In this document: one piece after another, positions 21,222-30,846 of the stretch
Position numbering within the stretch: position 1 is the first letter of the stretch
How the letters are laid out: each line of letters opens with the position of its first letter
Origin: Roseateles noduli
Lineage (GTDB): Bacteria; Pseudomonadota; Gammaproteobacteria; Burkholderiales; Burkholderiaceae_C
Direction of reading: 5' to 3'
Length of the DNA: 64,000 bases
NCBI GenBank assembly: GCA_002205125.1
Contig: NIOE01000011.1
Location: 62,001 to 126,000, forward strand
Program-made: the position numbers and the translations under genes
The notes under the pieces: generated by a model
What the model saw: only the letters and a program-made list of their open reading frames with translations
Database searches by the model: none
What the model was told of the DNA's origin: nothing

Positions 21222-21856
21222 AACCGGCCGCCGAGGACGTCGCCCACGCCGTGGCCCTGGCCGTCGTCGTGGCCGCGGCAACGGTGCTGTCCGCCGTCGC
21301 CTTGCCGGCGCATGCGCAGCAGGCGACGGCAGGCGCGAAGGACGGTCGGGCCGCACGCGCCGACGCCTCGCGTTTCGACCGCTGCTTCCTGCTGGCCGGC
21401 GAGCGCTACGGCGTCTCGCCGCTGCTGCTGAAGGCCGTCGCGCGCCAGGAGTCAGGTCTGAACCCGTCGGCCTTCAACCGCAACGCCAACGGCTCGACCG
21501 ACATCGGCCTGATGCAGATCAACTCCTCCTGGCTGCCGGTGCTGGCGCGACATGGCGTGCAGGAGGCCGACCTGCAGGTGCCCTGCGCCAACATCCTCGT
21601 CGGCGCCTGGATCCTGGGGAGCAATTTCCGCTCGATGGGCACGACGGCCGATGCGCTCGGCGCCTACAACGCACGGGATCCGGCGAAGCGGCTGGCGTAC
21701 GCGCGCCAGGTGTTGCGCCACTATGCGGCCTTGCAGACGGCCGTCCCGAACGCCCTCCCGAACGCCGTCCCGAACGCCGTCCTCAGTCGGCCGTCTCCGC
21801 CGCCTCCGACGCCTGCGCGTCCCCCGACGGCGGCCCCCCCACCCGCGCGATCATGA
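21218..21856 (+). CDS. pilT: PilT-type lytic transglycosylase of the pilus locus
   Basis: A 212-residue exported SLT-family enzyme that should open peptidoglycan for pilus assembly. GTG 21218 overlaps the pilR stop. A signal segment (VALAVVVAAATVLSAVALPAHA) precedes the catalytic domain. That domain has AVARQESGLNPSAFN (catalytic Glu in RQESG), DIGLMQINSSW and ALGAYNARDP. The name follows R64 pilT and is not the twitching ATPase. The C-terminal ~35 residues are repeats (PNALPNAVPNAV) then a Pro-rich tail that runs 74 bases into the convergent gene. That tail may be recently acquired by read-through. Confidence 0.85.
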   Translation: MKPAAEDVAHAVALAVVVAAATVLSAVALPAHAQQATAGAKDGRAARADASRFDRCFLLAGERYGVSPLLLKAVARQESGLNPSAFNRNANGSTDIGLMQINSSWLPVLARHGVQEADLQVPCANILVGAWILGSNFRSMGTTADALGAYNARDPAKRLAYARQVLRHYAALQTAVPNALPNAVPNAVLSRPSPPPPTPARPPTAAPPPARS

Positions 21857-23120
21857 CCTGGTCGACGCGGTGGCTGTCGACGTCGACGACCTCGAAGCGC
21901 CAGCCGTGCCATTCCACGACGTCGGTGCGCTTGGGGATGCGGCGCAGCATCACCATCAGGAAGCCGGCCAGCGTGTCGTACTGGCCGTGGTGCGGGAAGT
22001 CGTCCACGCCCAGCGCGCGCTGCACGTCGGGGATCGGGGTGATGCCGTCGGCCAGGAAGCTGCCGTCGTCGCGACGGATGATCTGCTGCTCCTCCTCGGC
22101 GGTGGAGACCAGCGAGCCCATCACCGTGCTCATCACGTCGTTCAGCGTGATGACGCCCACCACCAGCGAGTACTCGTTGACGATGACCGCGAAGTCCTCG
22201 TGCGCGTGCCGGAACTGCGTCAGCACCTCGGCCAGCGTCAGTCGGTCGGGCACGATCAGGACCTTCTTGACCAGCGCCGGCTCGGCGCGCAGCGAGATGA
22301 CCTCGCCGCGCAGCACGCGCTGGAACAGGTCGGTCGCGTCGACGTAACCGACGACCTGGTCGATCTCGCCCGCGCAGACGAGGTAGGTCGAGTGCGGCGA
22401 GTCCGCGATCCGCGTGCGGATCAGCGCCTCGTCGTCGTCGAGCGAGAAGTAGACGACGCGCTCGCGCGAGGTCATCGAGGACTCGACGGTGCGGGTCTCC
22501 AGCTCGAAGACGTTCTCGATCACCTGCTGGTCGGCGGCCGAGACCACGCCGGCGCGCTGGCCGGCGGCGGCCAGGGCGAGGATGTCGTCGTGGGTGATCG
22601 TGTTGTCCGGGCTCATCGGCCGGCCGAGCAGGCGCAGCAGGCCGTCGGCGACGTGGTTCAGCGCCCAGGCGATGGGCCGCAGCACCAGGGTGAGGAAGAG
22701 CATGGGCCGGATCAGCGCCATCGCGACGCGCTCGGGCTCGTTCATCGACAGGCGCTTGGGCAGCAGGTCCGCCAGCACCACGAACAGGATGGTGACGCAG
22801 GTGAAGGACAGCCCGAACGCGACGCGCTGCGCGGTGTCGACGTCGATCAGCGGGCGCAGCAGCGACTCGAAATGCGGCGTCAGCGCGCCCTCCCCGACCA
22901 CGCCGGCCAGGATCGCCAGGGTGTTGACGCCGATCTGCACGACGGTGAAGTAGTAGCCGGGCTGCTCCTGGACCTTCAGCACCTGCGCGGCGCGGTGGTC
23001 GCCCTCGTCCGCCAGCTGGCGCAGCTTCAGCCGCCGAGACGCGGCCAGCGAGAGCTCCGCCATCGAGAAGAACGCGCTGGCGCAGATCAGCAGGAGGATG
23101 AGCAGCAGGCTGGAACTCAA
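21783..23120 (-). CDS. CNNM/CorC-type hemolysin-family membrane protein with CBS domains
   Basis: A ~445-residue inner-membrane protein. It has an N-terminal DUF21/CNNM transmembrane domain (SSLLLILLLICASAFFSMAE), two CBS domains (from ~205 and ~270), and a C-terminal CorC/HlyC transporter-associated domain (GFLMVMLRRIPKRTDVVEWH). Relatives are linked to magnesium or cobalt efflux and ion homeostasis, despite the old hemolysin label. The start is probably TTG 23120 at LSSSLLL; an ATG at 23216 would add an unrelated Arg-rich stretch. The last 74 bases overlap the pilT tail on the other strand. Confidence 0.83.
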   Translation of the reverse strand: MSSSLLLILLLICASAFFSMAELSLAASRRLKLRQLADEGDHRAAQVLKVQEQPGYYFTVVQIGVNTLAILAGVVGEGALTPHFESLLRPLIDVDTAQRVAFGLSFTCVTILFVVLADLLPKRLSMNEPERVAMALIRPMLFLTLVLRPIAWALNHVADGLLRLLGRPMSPDNTITHDDILALAAAGQRAGVVSAADQQVIENVFELETRTVESSMTSRERVVYFSLDDDEALIRTRIADSPHSTYLVCAGEIDQVVGYVDATDLFQRVLRGEVISLRAEPALVKKVLIVPDRLTLAEVLTQFRHAHEDFAVIVNEYSLVVGVITLNDVMSTVMGSLVSTAEEEQQIIRRDDGSFLADGITPIPDVQRALGVDDFPHHGQYDTLAGFLMVMLRRIPKRTDVVEWHGWRFEVVDVDSHRVDQVMIARVGGPPSGDAQASEAAETAD

Positions 23121-23308
23121 GGCGGCTTTCGGAATGGGAGAGCCGCCAGTGTAGCGGGCGCCCTCTATCCGACCGGCCCCTCGTCCAGGTTGGAAAGGGT
23201 CGCCGCGACGACCCATGGAGGCCAGCGGGCAGGGCCGATGCGGGTGCGCGGTTTGCTTCGCCCCTCATAGACTCCCCTCCTCCGCTCCCGACACGGGAAA
23301 TTCTGCCG

Positions 23309-26300
23309 ATGCACGTCCTGCCCGCCGGCGCCGCCGGCCTGCCCTCCGAACCGCGCGGCGACACCTCCCGCGACCCGGCCCGCGCCCCGACCCGCGACAC
23401 GACGGACGCCACGCTGCCGGCGCCGTCCGCCGCGCCGCGCCTGCGCCACTTCCTGGACGGCGGTGGCGAGGTGGGCGAACGGCTGCGTGCGCTGGACTGG
23501 GCCGCCACGCCCATGGGCCCGCCGGACGGCTGGCCGGCCTCGCTGAAGACGGTCATCCGGATGATGCTGGACTCGCGCTACGCGATGTGGCTGGCCTGGG
23601 GGCCGGAGATGACCTTCTTCTGCAACGACGCCTACCTGCCGACACTGGGGCTCAAGCGCGAATGGGCGCTCGGTGCGCGGTCGGAACGCGTCTGGGCGGA
23701 GGTCTGGGATGCCGCCTACAGCCGCATCCGCCATGTGCAGACGACCGGCGAGGCGACCTGGGACGAAGGCCTGCTGCTGTTCCTGGAGCGCAGCGGCTTC
23801 TCCGAGGAGACCTTCCACACCTTCTCCTACAGCCCGGTCTACGACGACACGTTGCGCGTGGACGGCATGCTGTGCGTGGTCACCGAGGTGACGGACCGGG
23901 TGATCGGCGAGCGCCGCCTGCGCGTGCTGCGCGACCTGGCGGCGCGCACCGTTGGCGCCGACGACACGCACGACTGCGCGCGCCGCGTTTGCGACGTCGT
24001 CGCCGACTGCCCGCTGGACCTGCCGTTCGCGGCGCTCTACCTCAACGACCCCGGCGGACAGCTCGCGCGACGGGTCTGCTTCAGCCTGCCGGAGACCGGC
24101 ACCCCGTCGCCCTTCCCCGAGCGGCTCAGCCTCGTCGATCCGGCGGGCGGCTGGCCGGTGCAGGACCTGGCCGCGGGGGGCGGCGCACGCGAGCTGCCGG
24201 ACATGCCCGCGCTGGGCGTGTCGCTGACGCTGCCGCCGTGGCCGGAGACGCTCCGGCGTGCCGTCCTGCTGCCGCTGCGCGGCGCGGGCAAGGACCTGGC
24301 CGGCTTCCTGGTGCTGGGCGTCAGCCCGCGCCGCCCGCTGGACGAGGAGTACCGCGATTTCCTCAATCTCGTCGCGGGTCAGGTGTCGGCGGCGCTCGCC
24401 GACGCCACCGCCTACGAGGCCGAGCGCCGCCGCGCGGAGTCGCTCGCCGAACTGGACCGGGCGAAGACGGCCTTCTTCTCCAACATCAGCCACGAGTTCC
24501 GCACGCCGCTGACGCTGATGCTGGGCCCGCTCGAGGAACTGGTGACCGCCCCCCACCTGGACGGTCCCGCACGGGACCGGCTGGCGCTGGTGCTGCGCAA
24601 CGCGTCGCGGCTGCAGCGGCTGGTGAACACGCTGCTGGACTTCTCCCGCATCGAGGCCGGCCGCGCGCAGGCGCGCTACGAGGCCACCGACCTCGCGGCG
24701 CTGACGCGCGACCTCGCGAGCACCTTCCGCTCCGCGATGGAGCGTGCCGGACTGGGCTTCGAGGTCGACTGCGCGCCGCTGTCCGCGCACGCCTACGTCG
24801 ACCGGGAGATGTGGGAAAAGATCGTCCTGAACCTGCTGTCCAACGCCTTCAAGTTCACGATGCGGGGACAGGTGACGGTACGGCTGCGGCAAACCGGTCG
24901 CGAAGACAGCCGCGAAGACGCCGACGATGCCGATGCCGATGCCGACGCCGACGCCAATGCTGATGCCGATGCCTACGCCGGTGGCGATCCGGGCCAGGCC
25001 GTGCTGGAGGTGGCCGACACCGGCGCCGGCATCCCCGCCGACGAACTGCCCAAGGTCTTCGAGCGCTTCCACCGCGTCGCCGGCGCCGAAGGGCGCACGC
25101 ACGAGGGCTCGGGCATCGGCCTGGCGCTGGTGCAGGAGCTCGTGCGCCTGCACGGCGGCCGGATCGAGGCGTCCAGCGTGCACGGCGAGGGCGCGCTCTT
25201 CCGCGTGCTGATTCCGCTGGGACGCGAGCATCTGCCGCAGGAGCGGATCGAGCGGATCGAACGCGCCGCCAGCACCACAGGCGCGCGAGCCTACGTCGAC
25301 GAAGCGCTGCGCTGGCTGCCGGCGCAGGAAGGGCCGCGTGAAGTCGGATCGCGCGCGGCGGCGTCCGGTCGGATCGAAGGCGCCGACGCCGCCGCCTGGC
25401 CGGCGGGCGACCAGCGATTCGCCGCGACCTTCGGCGCGCGGGTCGTCGTCGCCGACGACAACGCGGACATGCGCGCCTACCTGCGCGACCTGCTGTCGCC
25501 GTACTACGCGGTGGAGCTCGCGGCGGACGGCCTGCAGGCGCTGGAGGCCGCGCGGCGCGAGCCGCCGGACCTGCTGCTGAGCGACGTCATGATGCCCCGG
25601 CTGGGCGGGCTGGCGCTGCTGGCGGCGATCCGCGCGGATGCGCAGCTCGGCGGCGTGCCGGTGGTCCTGCTGTCGGCGCGGGCCGGCGAGGAGGCCCGCA
25701 TCGAGGGCCTGGACGCGGGCGCCGACGACTACATGATCAAGCCCTTTTCCTCGCGCGAGCTGCTCGCGCGGCTGGGCGCGCTGCTGGAGCTGCGGCGCAT
25801 GCGGCAATCGGCGGAGGCGGCGTTCCGGCTGCGCACGCGGCAGTTCGAGACCCTGCTCAACGAGGCGCCGATGGGCGTGTTCCTGGTCGAGCACGACGGC
25901 GCGACGCTGCGCCTGCGCGAGGCCAATCCGACCGCCCGAGCCACCTTCGGCGATCCGCCGGACCTGCTGGGCGCGCGCTTCGACGCGCTGATCGAGCGGC
26001 AGTGGGGCCACCCCTTGTCGGACCAGATCGTCTCGCTGTTCCAGCGCACGCTGGAGACCGGCGATCCGTACCACACGCCGGAGTTCATCCAGGAACGCCA
26101 CGACCTCGGCATCACCGAGGCCTACGAATGGCAGATCAGCCGGATCCCGTTGGCGGACGGCTCCATGGGCGTGGTGTGCTACTACCGCGAGATCTCCGCG
26201 CATCTGAAGGCGCGGCGTCGGCTGGAGGCGGCCGACCGCCAGAAGGACCAGTTCCTGGCGATGCTGGCGCACGAGCTGCGCAACCCGATCGCGCCCATCC

Positions 26301-26968
26301 GCAGCGCGGGCGACGTGCTGTCGCGACTGGGCCTGCCGGACGAGCGTTCGAAGAAGATGGTCGACATCATCCGGCGGCAGGTCGAGACGCTGACGCGCCT
26401 GGTGGACGACCTGCTGGACGTCTCGCGGATCACGCAGGGCCGGGTGGAGCTGCAGCTCGGGCCGGTGCTGCTGTCGGAGGTGATCGCGCAGGCGGTGGAG
26501 ACGGCCGAGCCGCTGATGCGGGAGCGCCGCCACCACTTCACGGTGACGTCGTCGACGTCGGCGCCCTCCGGCGGCCCGCCGCTGCGCGTGCACGGCGATC
26601 AGGCCCGGCTGGTGCAATGCGTGGCCAACGTGCTCATGAATGCGGCGAAGTACACCGATCCGGAAGGCCGCATCGAGCTGGCGATGAGCGAGGAGTCGCC
26701 GTCGCCCGGGAACACGGGCACGGCCTTGATCCGCATCAGCGATGACGGCATCGGCGTGCCGCCCGCGCTGCAGGCGACGATGTTCGACCTGTTCGTGCAG
26801 GGCGATCGCGCGCTGGACCGCTCACAGGGCGGATTGGGCATCGGCTTGTCGCTCGTCAGGCAACTGATCGGCATGCACGGTGGCAGCGTCTCGGTGCACA
26901 GCGAAGGCCCGGGACGCGGCGCGCGCTTCGAGTTGCGTCTGCCGATGCTGGCGACCGCGCCGGCCTGA
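23309..26968 (+). CDS. Hybrid sensor histidine kinase with two kinase cores
   Basis: A 1219-residue signalling protein with no predicted transmembrane helix. Order: PAS-like domain (~60-190, MWLAWGPEMTFFCNDAYLP), GAF (~205-370), HisKA with phospho-acceptor His395 in SHEFRTPL, and a first HATPase (~500-640). A receiver domain follows with Asp759 in LLLSDVMMP, then PAS (~850-960), a second HisKA with His988 in LAHELRNP, and a second HATPase ending near the C-terminus. Two kinase cores with an internal receiver suggest an internal phosphorelay. The first HATPase carries an Asp/Ala repeat between its N box and G1 box. No separate response regulator is adjacent, so its output and ligand are unknown. 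ATG 23309 has GGGAAA upstream. Confidence 0.9.
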   Translation: MHVLPAGAAGLPSEPRGDTSRDPARAPTRDTTDATLPAPSAAPRLRHFLDGGGEVGERLRALDWAATPMGPPDGWPASLKTVIRMMLDSRYAMWLAWGPEMTFFCNDAYLPTLGLKREWALGARSERVWAEVWDAAYSRIRHVQTTGEATWDEGLLLFLERSGFSEETFHTFSYSPVYDDTLRVDGMLCVVTEVTDRVIGERRLRVLRDLAARTVGADDTHDCARRVCDVVADCPLDLPFAALYLNDPGGQLARRVCFSLPETGTPSPFPERLSLVDPAGGWPVQDLAAGGGARELPDMPALGVSLTLPPWPETLRRAVLLPLRGAGKDLAGFLVLGVSPRRPLDEEYRDFLNLVAGQVSAALADATAYEAERRRAESLAELDRAKTAFFSNISHEFRTPLTLMLGPLEELVTAPHLDGPARDRLALVLRNASRLQRLVNTLLDFSRIEAGRAQARYEATDLAALTRDLASTFRSAMERAGLGFEVDCAPLSAHAYVDREMWEKIVLNLLSNAFKFTMRGQVTVRLRQTGREDSREDADDADADADADANADADAYAGGDPGQAVLEVADTGAGIPADELPKVFERFHRVAGAEGRTHEGSGIGLALVQELVRLHGGRIEASSVHGEGALFRVLIPLGREHLPQERIERIERAASTTGARAYVDEALRWLPAQEGPREVGSRAAASGRIEGADAAAWPAGDQRFAATFGARVVVADDNADMRAYLRDLLSPYYAVELAADGLQALEAARREPPDLLLSDVMMPRLGGLALLAAIRADAQLGGVPVVLLSARAGEEARIEGLDAGADDYMIKPFSSRELLARLGALLELRRMRQSAEAAFRLRTRQFETLLNEAPMGVFLVEHDGATLRLREANPTARATFGDPPDLLGARFDALIERQWGHPLSDQIVSLFQRTLETGDPYHTPEFIQERHDLGITEAYEWQISRIPLADGSMGVVCYYREISAHLKARRRLEAADRQKDQFLAMLAHELRNPIAPIRSAGDVLSRLGLPDERSKKMVDIIRRQVETLTRLVDDLLDVSRITQGRVELQLGPVLLSEVIAQAVETAEPLMRERRHHFTVTSSTSAPSGGPPLRVHGDQARLVQCVANVLMNAAKYTDPEGRIELAMSEESPSPGNTGTALIRISDDGIGVPPALQATMFDLFVQGDRALDRSQGGLGIGLSLVRQLIGMHGGSVSVHSEGPGRGARFELRLPMLATAPA
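24915..24978 (+). repeat. 6-bp tandem repeat (gatgcc/gacgcc) in the histidine kinase
   Basis: About ten hexamer units encode an Asp-Ala run (DADADADADANADADA) inside the first HATPase domain, before VADTGAGIP. The site is a loop in related kinases. Confidence 0.88.
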
Positions 26969-26984
26969 GGTCCCGCGCCACGGC

Positions 26985-29702
26985 TCACAGCCCGAGCAGT
27001 TTCATGCCCTTCGTCAAGGTCTGCCGGCTCTTCCAGTAGTCCCGCCACGGGTCGACCTTCTGGAAGCTGAGGCGGTCGCGCGCGTTGGCGAGGGTCCACT
27101 GGTCGGCGCGCTTCACGTCGCCCAGTTCGTCCCAGTCGATCGGCATCGAGACGCCCAGCCCGGGCCGCGCGCGGACCGAGAAGGCGCAGGCGGTGGTCTG
27201 CCCTTCGCCGTTGCGCAGGTAGTCCGGGAAGATCTTTCCGACGCGGTTCTTCGGGCCGCTCTTGGCGGAGAACTTCTTCGGGAAGGTTTCGGCCAGGTGC
27301 TGCACGAGGGCCTGGCTGAAGGCCTTCGTCGTCGCATGGTCGTGGCGCCGCGCCAGCGGGACGACGACGTGCAGGCCCTTGCCGCCGCTGGTCTTCAACC
27401 AGGCGAGCAGGCCGAGTTCCTTGAGCAGCGCGCGCGTGATGCGCGCCGCCTCCAGGACCGCGGGGAACGCCACGCCTTCGCCCGGGTCCAGGTCGATGAT
27501 GAAGCGGTCCGCGCGATCGGGCTTGTCGTCCTGCGCGTTCCAGGTGTGGAACTCGATCGCGTTCATCTGCGTGAGCTGCATGAGCGCGGCCGGATCGCGC
27601 AGGACGATGAGTTCGTCGCCCTCGACGTGCTTCTGGAAGAACAGCTGCCCCTCGATGCCGTCGGGCGCGCGCACGATCGCCACCGGCCGGCGCCCGAGGT
27701 GCGGCAGCATCCACGTCATCACGCTCTCGTAGTAGCGGACCAGCTCGATCTTCGTGTGACCCGTCGAGGGATCGATCACCCGCTCGGGATGGGTGATGCG
27801 CAACTGGCCCGAAGTGGACTGGCCCGAAGCGGACTGGCTCGAAGCGGACTGGCTCGAAGCGGTCGAGGCCGACGCGTCGGCCTTCCTGCCGGCGCGCTTG
27901 ACCGGCGGTGACGGGGTGGATGTCGGGGTGGATGTCGGCATCTTCCGGGTCCTGACTTCGTCGGCTGGCTTGGCCGACTCTCTTCCGATGTCCTTGGCCG
28001 CCTTGTCCTCGCGCTCGCCCTGGAACGACGCGTGGCGCACATGGCCGTCCGGCGTCCATTCCGCGAAGGCCACTTCCACGACCTGCTTCGGCTTCACCCA
28101 GCGCGCGGCGCCGCCGGAGCGCCCGGCGATGCGCGCCCAATGGCTGCGGGCGATGGTGTCCTCGTCGAAGTGCGGCGTCTTGATCTCGAGGGCGGACAGC
28201 CGCTTGTGCATCTCGCCCGCCTGCTTCAGCGACCAGCCGGTGCCGACGCGCCCGGCGTAGCGCAGCTCGCCGTCCTCGTAGTAGCCGAGCAGCAGACTCC
28301 CCAGCGCCTTCGCGCCGTCCGACCGGTCCGTGAAGCCGACGACGACGAACTCCTGCCGCTGCTGGCATTTCAGCTTCACCCAGGCGTCGCTGCGTGCGGA
28401 CACGTAACCGCTGTCGGGACGTTTCAGGATCAGGCCTTCCAGCCGCATCTGGCACGCCGCGGCGAGCATCTCCTCGGGCGGCACCGCGAAGTCCTCGCTG
28501 AAGCGCAGGCGTTCGCCTTCGTGATCCGCCATCAGCGCGCGCAGCACGGCGCGTCGATGGATCAGCGGCACCTCGCGCAGGTCGTGCCCGTTGAGGAACG
28601 GGACGTCGAACAGGAAGTAGACGATGTCCTCGTGCCGCGTGCGCTTCGGATGGCCGATGGCGTTCTGCAGCAGGTTGAAGTCGGGCGCACCGTCGTCGCG
28701 CAGCACGACGATCTCGCCGTCCAGCCAGCCGTTGTCGAGGCCGAGGGCCGCGAGCGCTTCCGCCAGAGACGGCAGCCGGGCCGTCCAGTCGTTGCCCCCA
28801 CGGGTCATCAACCGGACCTTGCCCTTGTCGACACGGGCCATCAGCCGATAGCCGTCGAACTTGGCCTCCGCGATCCAATCGCCGGGGGGCGTCGCGCTGA
28901 CGAGCGTGGCCAGCTGCGGCGTGAGTTCGGCGGGCAGGCGCGCCTTCTTCGCGCGCGTGAGGTCGGGATCGCCGGCCACTTTGGCATCGACTTCAGTCGC
29001 CTTCGTGCCTCGGGATTTGACGCTGTTGTCGGCAACGCCATCGGTCGCGTCGCCATCTCCCGTCCCGGCCAGCCCCAGCGGATGCTTGATCACGCTGTCC
29101 GGCAGCTCGACGGTGACGTCGTAGTCCGCGTGGCGGCGCTCGCGGCCATCGTGCTTCTTGATCAGCAGCCACTGCTCGCGCTTGGACGCGTCCCGCGAGG
29201 TCCGGATCAGTTGCCAGAGTCCGGCGAGCTTGTGCCCGTGCAGCCGGAACACGAGCTTGCCGTCGCGCAGACCGTCGTGTGGGTCACCCTCGGGTGTCCA
29301 GGTGCCGTTGTCCCAGACGATCACTTCGCCGGCACCGTACTGCTTCGGCGGGATCGTGCCCTCGAAGCCGCCGTACGACAGCGGATGGTCCTCGACATGG
29401 ATCGCCATGCGGCGCTCCTTCGGGTCGTAGGACGGGCCCTTGGGCACGGCCCAGCTCAGCAGCACGCCGTCGAGCTCCAGGCGGAAGTCGTAATGAAGAT
29501 GGCTCGCCCAGTGCTTCTGGATGACGAAGGACAGCGCCTGTGCAGCCTTCCTCGTGGGCGTCCTTGCGGACTTCTTCGCGGCAGTGCCGGCGGTCGTCTT
29601 GGCCGATGACTTCCTCGGCGTGTCGTCCGGCTCGGGCGTGATGCGGAAGTCGCGCTTCTGGCGATAGCGGGACAGCGGATCGTGGCGCGGTGCGGTCGGC
29701 AT
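26985..29702 (-). CDS. ligD: Multifunctional non-homologous end-joining ligase LigD
   Basis: A 905-residue ATP-dependent NHEJ protein. The domain order is 3'-phosphoesterase (~45-190, HWASHLHYDFRLELDGVLLS and HVEDHPLSYGGFEGTIP), then ligase with nucleotidyl motif EAKFDGYRL (Lys ~289), then the OB fold. The C-terminal primase-like polymerase (~610-905) has DLDPGEGVAFPAVLEAA and SGGKGLHVVVPL. All three activities are present, as in Pseudomonas LigD. A low-complexity Ser/Gln linker (SSQSASSQSASGQSTSGQ) joins ligase and polymerase. ATG 29702 has GGGAG eight bases upstream and lies 27 bases after ku, so the two are co-transcribed. Confidence 0.95.
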   Translation of the reverse strand: MPTAPRHDPLSRYRQKRDFRITPEPDDTPRKSSAKTTAGTAAKKSARTPTRKAAQALSFVIQKHWASHLHYDFRLELDGVLLSWAVPKGPSYDPKERRMAIHVEDHPLSYGGFEGTIPPKQYGAGEVIVWDNGTWTPEGDPHDGLRDGKLVFRLHGHKLAGLWQLIRTSRDASKREQWLLIKKHDGRERRHADYDVTVELPDSVIKHPLGLAGTGDGDATDGVADNSVKSRGTKATEVDAKVAGDPDLTRAKKARLPAELTPQLATLVSATPPGDWIAEAKFDGYRLMARVDKGKVRLMTRGGNDWTARLPSLAEALAALGLDNGWLDGEIVVLRDDGAPDFNLLQNAIGHPKRTRHEDIVYFLFDVPFLNGHDLREVPLIHRRAVLRALMADHEGERLRFSEDFAVPPEEMLAAACQMRLEGLILKRPDSGYVSARSDAWVKLKCQQRQEFVVVGFTDRSDGAKALGSLLLGYYEDGELRYAGRVGTGWSLKQAGEMHKRLSALEIKTPHFDEDTIARSHWARIAGRSGGAARWVKPKQVVEVAFAEWTPDGHVRHASFQGEREDKAAKDIGRESAKPADEVRTRKMPTSTPTSTPSPPVKRAGRKADASASTASSQSASSQSASGQSTSGQLRITHPERVIDPSTGHTKIELVRYYESVMTWMLPHLGRRPVAIVRAPDGIEGQLFFQKHVEGDELIVLRDPAALMQLTQMNAIEFHTWNAQDDKPDRADRFIIDLDPGEGVAFPAVLEAARITRALLKELGLLAWLKTSGGKGLHVVVPLARRHDHATTKAFSQALVQHLAETFPKKFSAKSGPKNRVGKIFPDYLRNGEGQTTACAFSVRARPGLGVSMPIDWDELGDVKRADQWTLANARDRLSFQKVDPWRDYWKSRQTLTKGMKLLGL

Positions 29703-29729
29703 CGAGAACTCCCGGCGCGGCCCGCGCGC

Positions 29730-30740
29730 TCAGGCCGCCTTCTTCTTGGCCTTGCCGCCGAGGCTGCGCCTGAGCAGCTCGGTGAGGTCGACGACGTTGC
29801 CGCCCTCGCCCGCGGACTCGGGCGCCGCTTCGAGCGGCGTGACGGTCTCGGTCTCGCCCTCGTCGACCTTGCGCGCGATCAGGCCGCGGATCGCGGCGGT
29901 GAACTCGTCGTGGTAGTCCTCGGGGTGCCAGTCGTTGCTCATCTCGTCGATCAGCTGGCGGGCCATCTGCAGTTCCGCGGCCTTGAAGCCGTGTGCGGAC
30001 TTGCCTTCGGCGGGCAGGTTCAGGTCGTCGCAGGGGCGGATCTCGTTGGCCCAGCGCAGCATCCCGATCATCAGCGCCGGCCCGGCCGGCAGCAGCGCGG
30101 CCAGATGCTCCTTGCTGTGGATCACCAGCCGCGCGATCGCGATCAGGCCGGCGTCGGCCATCGCCTCGCGCAGCAGCGCGTAGACCTTGCCGGACTTGCC
30201 GATCGGCTCCAGGTAGTACGGCTTCTCCAGGTAGACGAAGGACACCTGCGTGGCGGGCACGAAGGTCTCGATCTCGATGGTCTGCGTGGTGGTGGGATAG
30301 GCCTTGCGGATCTCGTCGTCGGACACCAGCACGTAGTCGCCGTTGTCCTGCTTCACGCCCTTGACGATGTGGGTCTTGTCGATGTCCTTGCCGGTGCGCT
30401 TGTTGATGCGCTTGTAGCCGACCGGGTCCATGGTGCGCTTGTCGAGCCAGTCGAAGTCGACGCGCTGGTCCCTCGACGCGGGGTACAGCGCGACCGGCAC
30501 GTGCAGCAGGCCGAAGCTGATCGCGCCTTTCCAGATCGCGCGGCGGGCGGCGGGGGCGTCGTCGCTGTCGCCGCGCGCAGACCCCGCGTCGGCGGACTTG
30601 GCGTGCGCCTTCGTCGAGGCCTTGCCGTGTGACCGCCCGGGCGAGGCCCGATCGGCGTTGGAGGCGCGTCTGCCGCTGCCGGCACGCGAGGGCGGCTTGC
30701 GGGTGGTCCGGGAAGACGTGGCGGCGGATCTGCTCGGCAT
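29730..30740 (-). CDS. ku: Non-homologous end-joining protein Ku
   Basis: A 336-residue bacterial Ku that binds double-strand DNA ends and recruits LigD. The core begins ARRAIWKGAISFGLLHVPVA and contains RINKRTGKDIDKTHIVKGV and LVIHSKEHLAALLPAGPALM, typical of the homodimeric Ku ring. The C-terminus is Lys-rich (GGKAKKKAA), as expected for DNA binding. The first ~60 residues are a Ser/Arg/Lys-rich, low-complexity extension. The start is set at 30740 (MPSRSAATSS) because GAGGT lies eight bases upstream; a further in-frame start at 30854 is less likely. Confidence 0.93.
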   Translation of the reverse strand: MPSRSAATSSRTTRKPPSRAGSGRRASNADRASPGRSHGKASTKAHAKSADAGSARGDSDDAPAARRAIWKGAISFGLLHVPVALYPASRDQRVDFDWLDKRTMDPVGYKRINKRTGKDIDKTHIVKGVKQDNGDYVLVSDDEIRKAYPTTTQTIEIETFVPATQVSFVYLEKPYYLEPIGKSGKVYALLREAMADAGLIAIARLVIHSKEHLAALLPAGPALMIGMLRWANEIRPCDDLNLPAEGKSAHGFKAAELQMARQLIDEMSNDWHPEDYHDEFTAAIRGLIARKVDEGETETVTPLEAAPESAGEGGNVVDLTELLRRSLGGKAKKKAA

Positions 30741-30846
30741 GGGGACCTCGACGGCGGGATCGATGGATCCTTCCATCGGCAAATCCCGCGCCCGTGGGGC
30801 CCGGACGTCCGCCCCGACCGGGCATCCGGTTTGCTCCGCTCCTGGA

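Noticed and set aside
21218-21856. Annotating pilT here as the twitching ATPase
   Set aside because: The sequence is a lytic transglycosylase (RQESG, LMQIN motifs); the shared name comes from R64 nomenclature.
23120-23216. ATG start for the CNNM protein at 23216
   Set aside because: The added residues are Arg/Gly-rich with no similarity to the family, and would place a non-hydrophobic extension before the first membrane helix.
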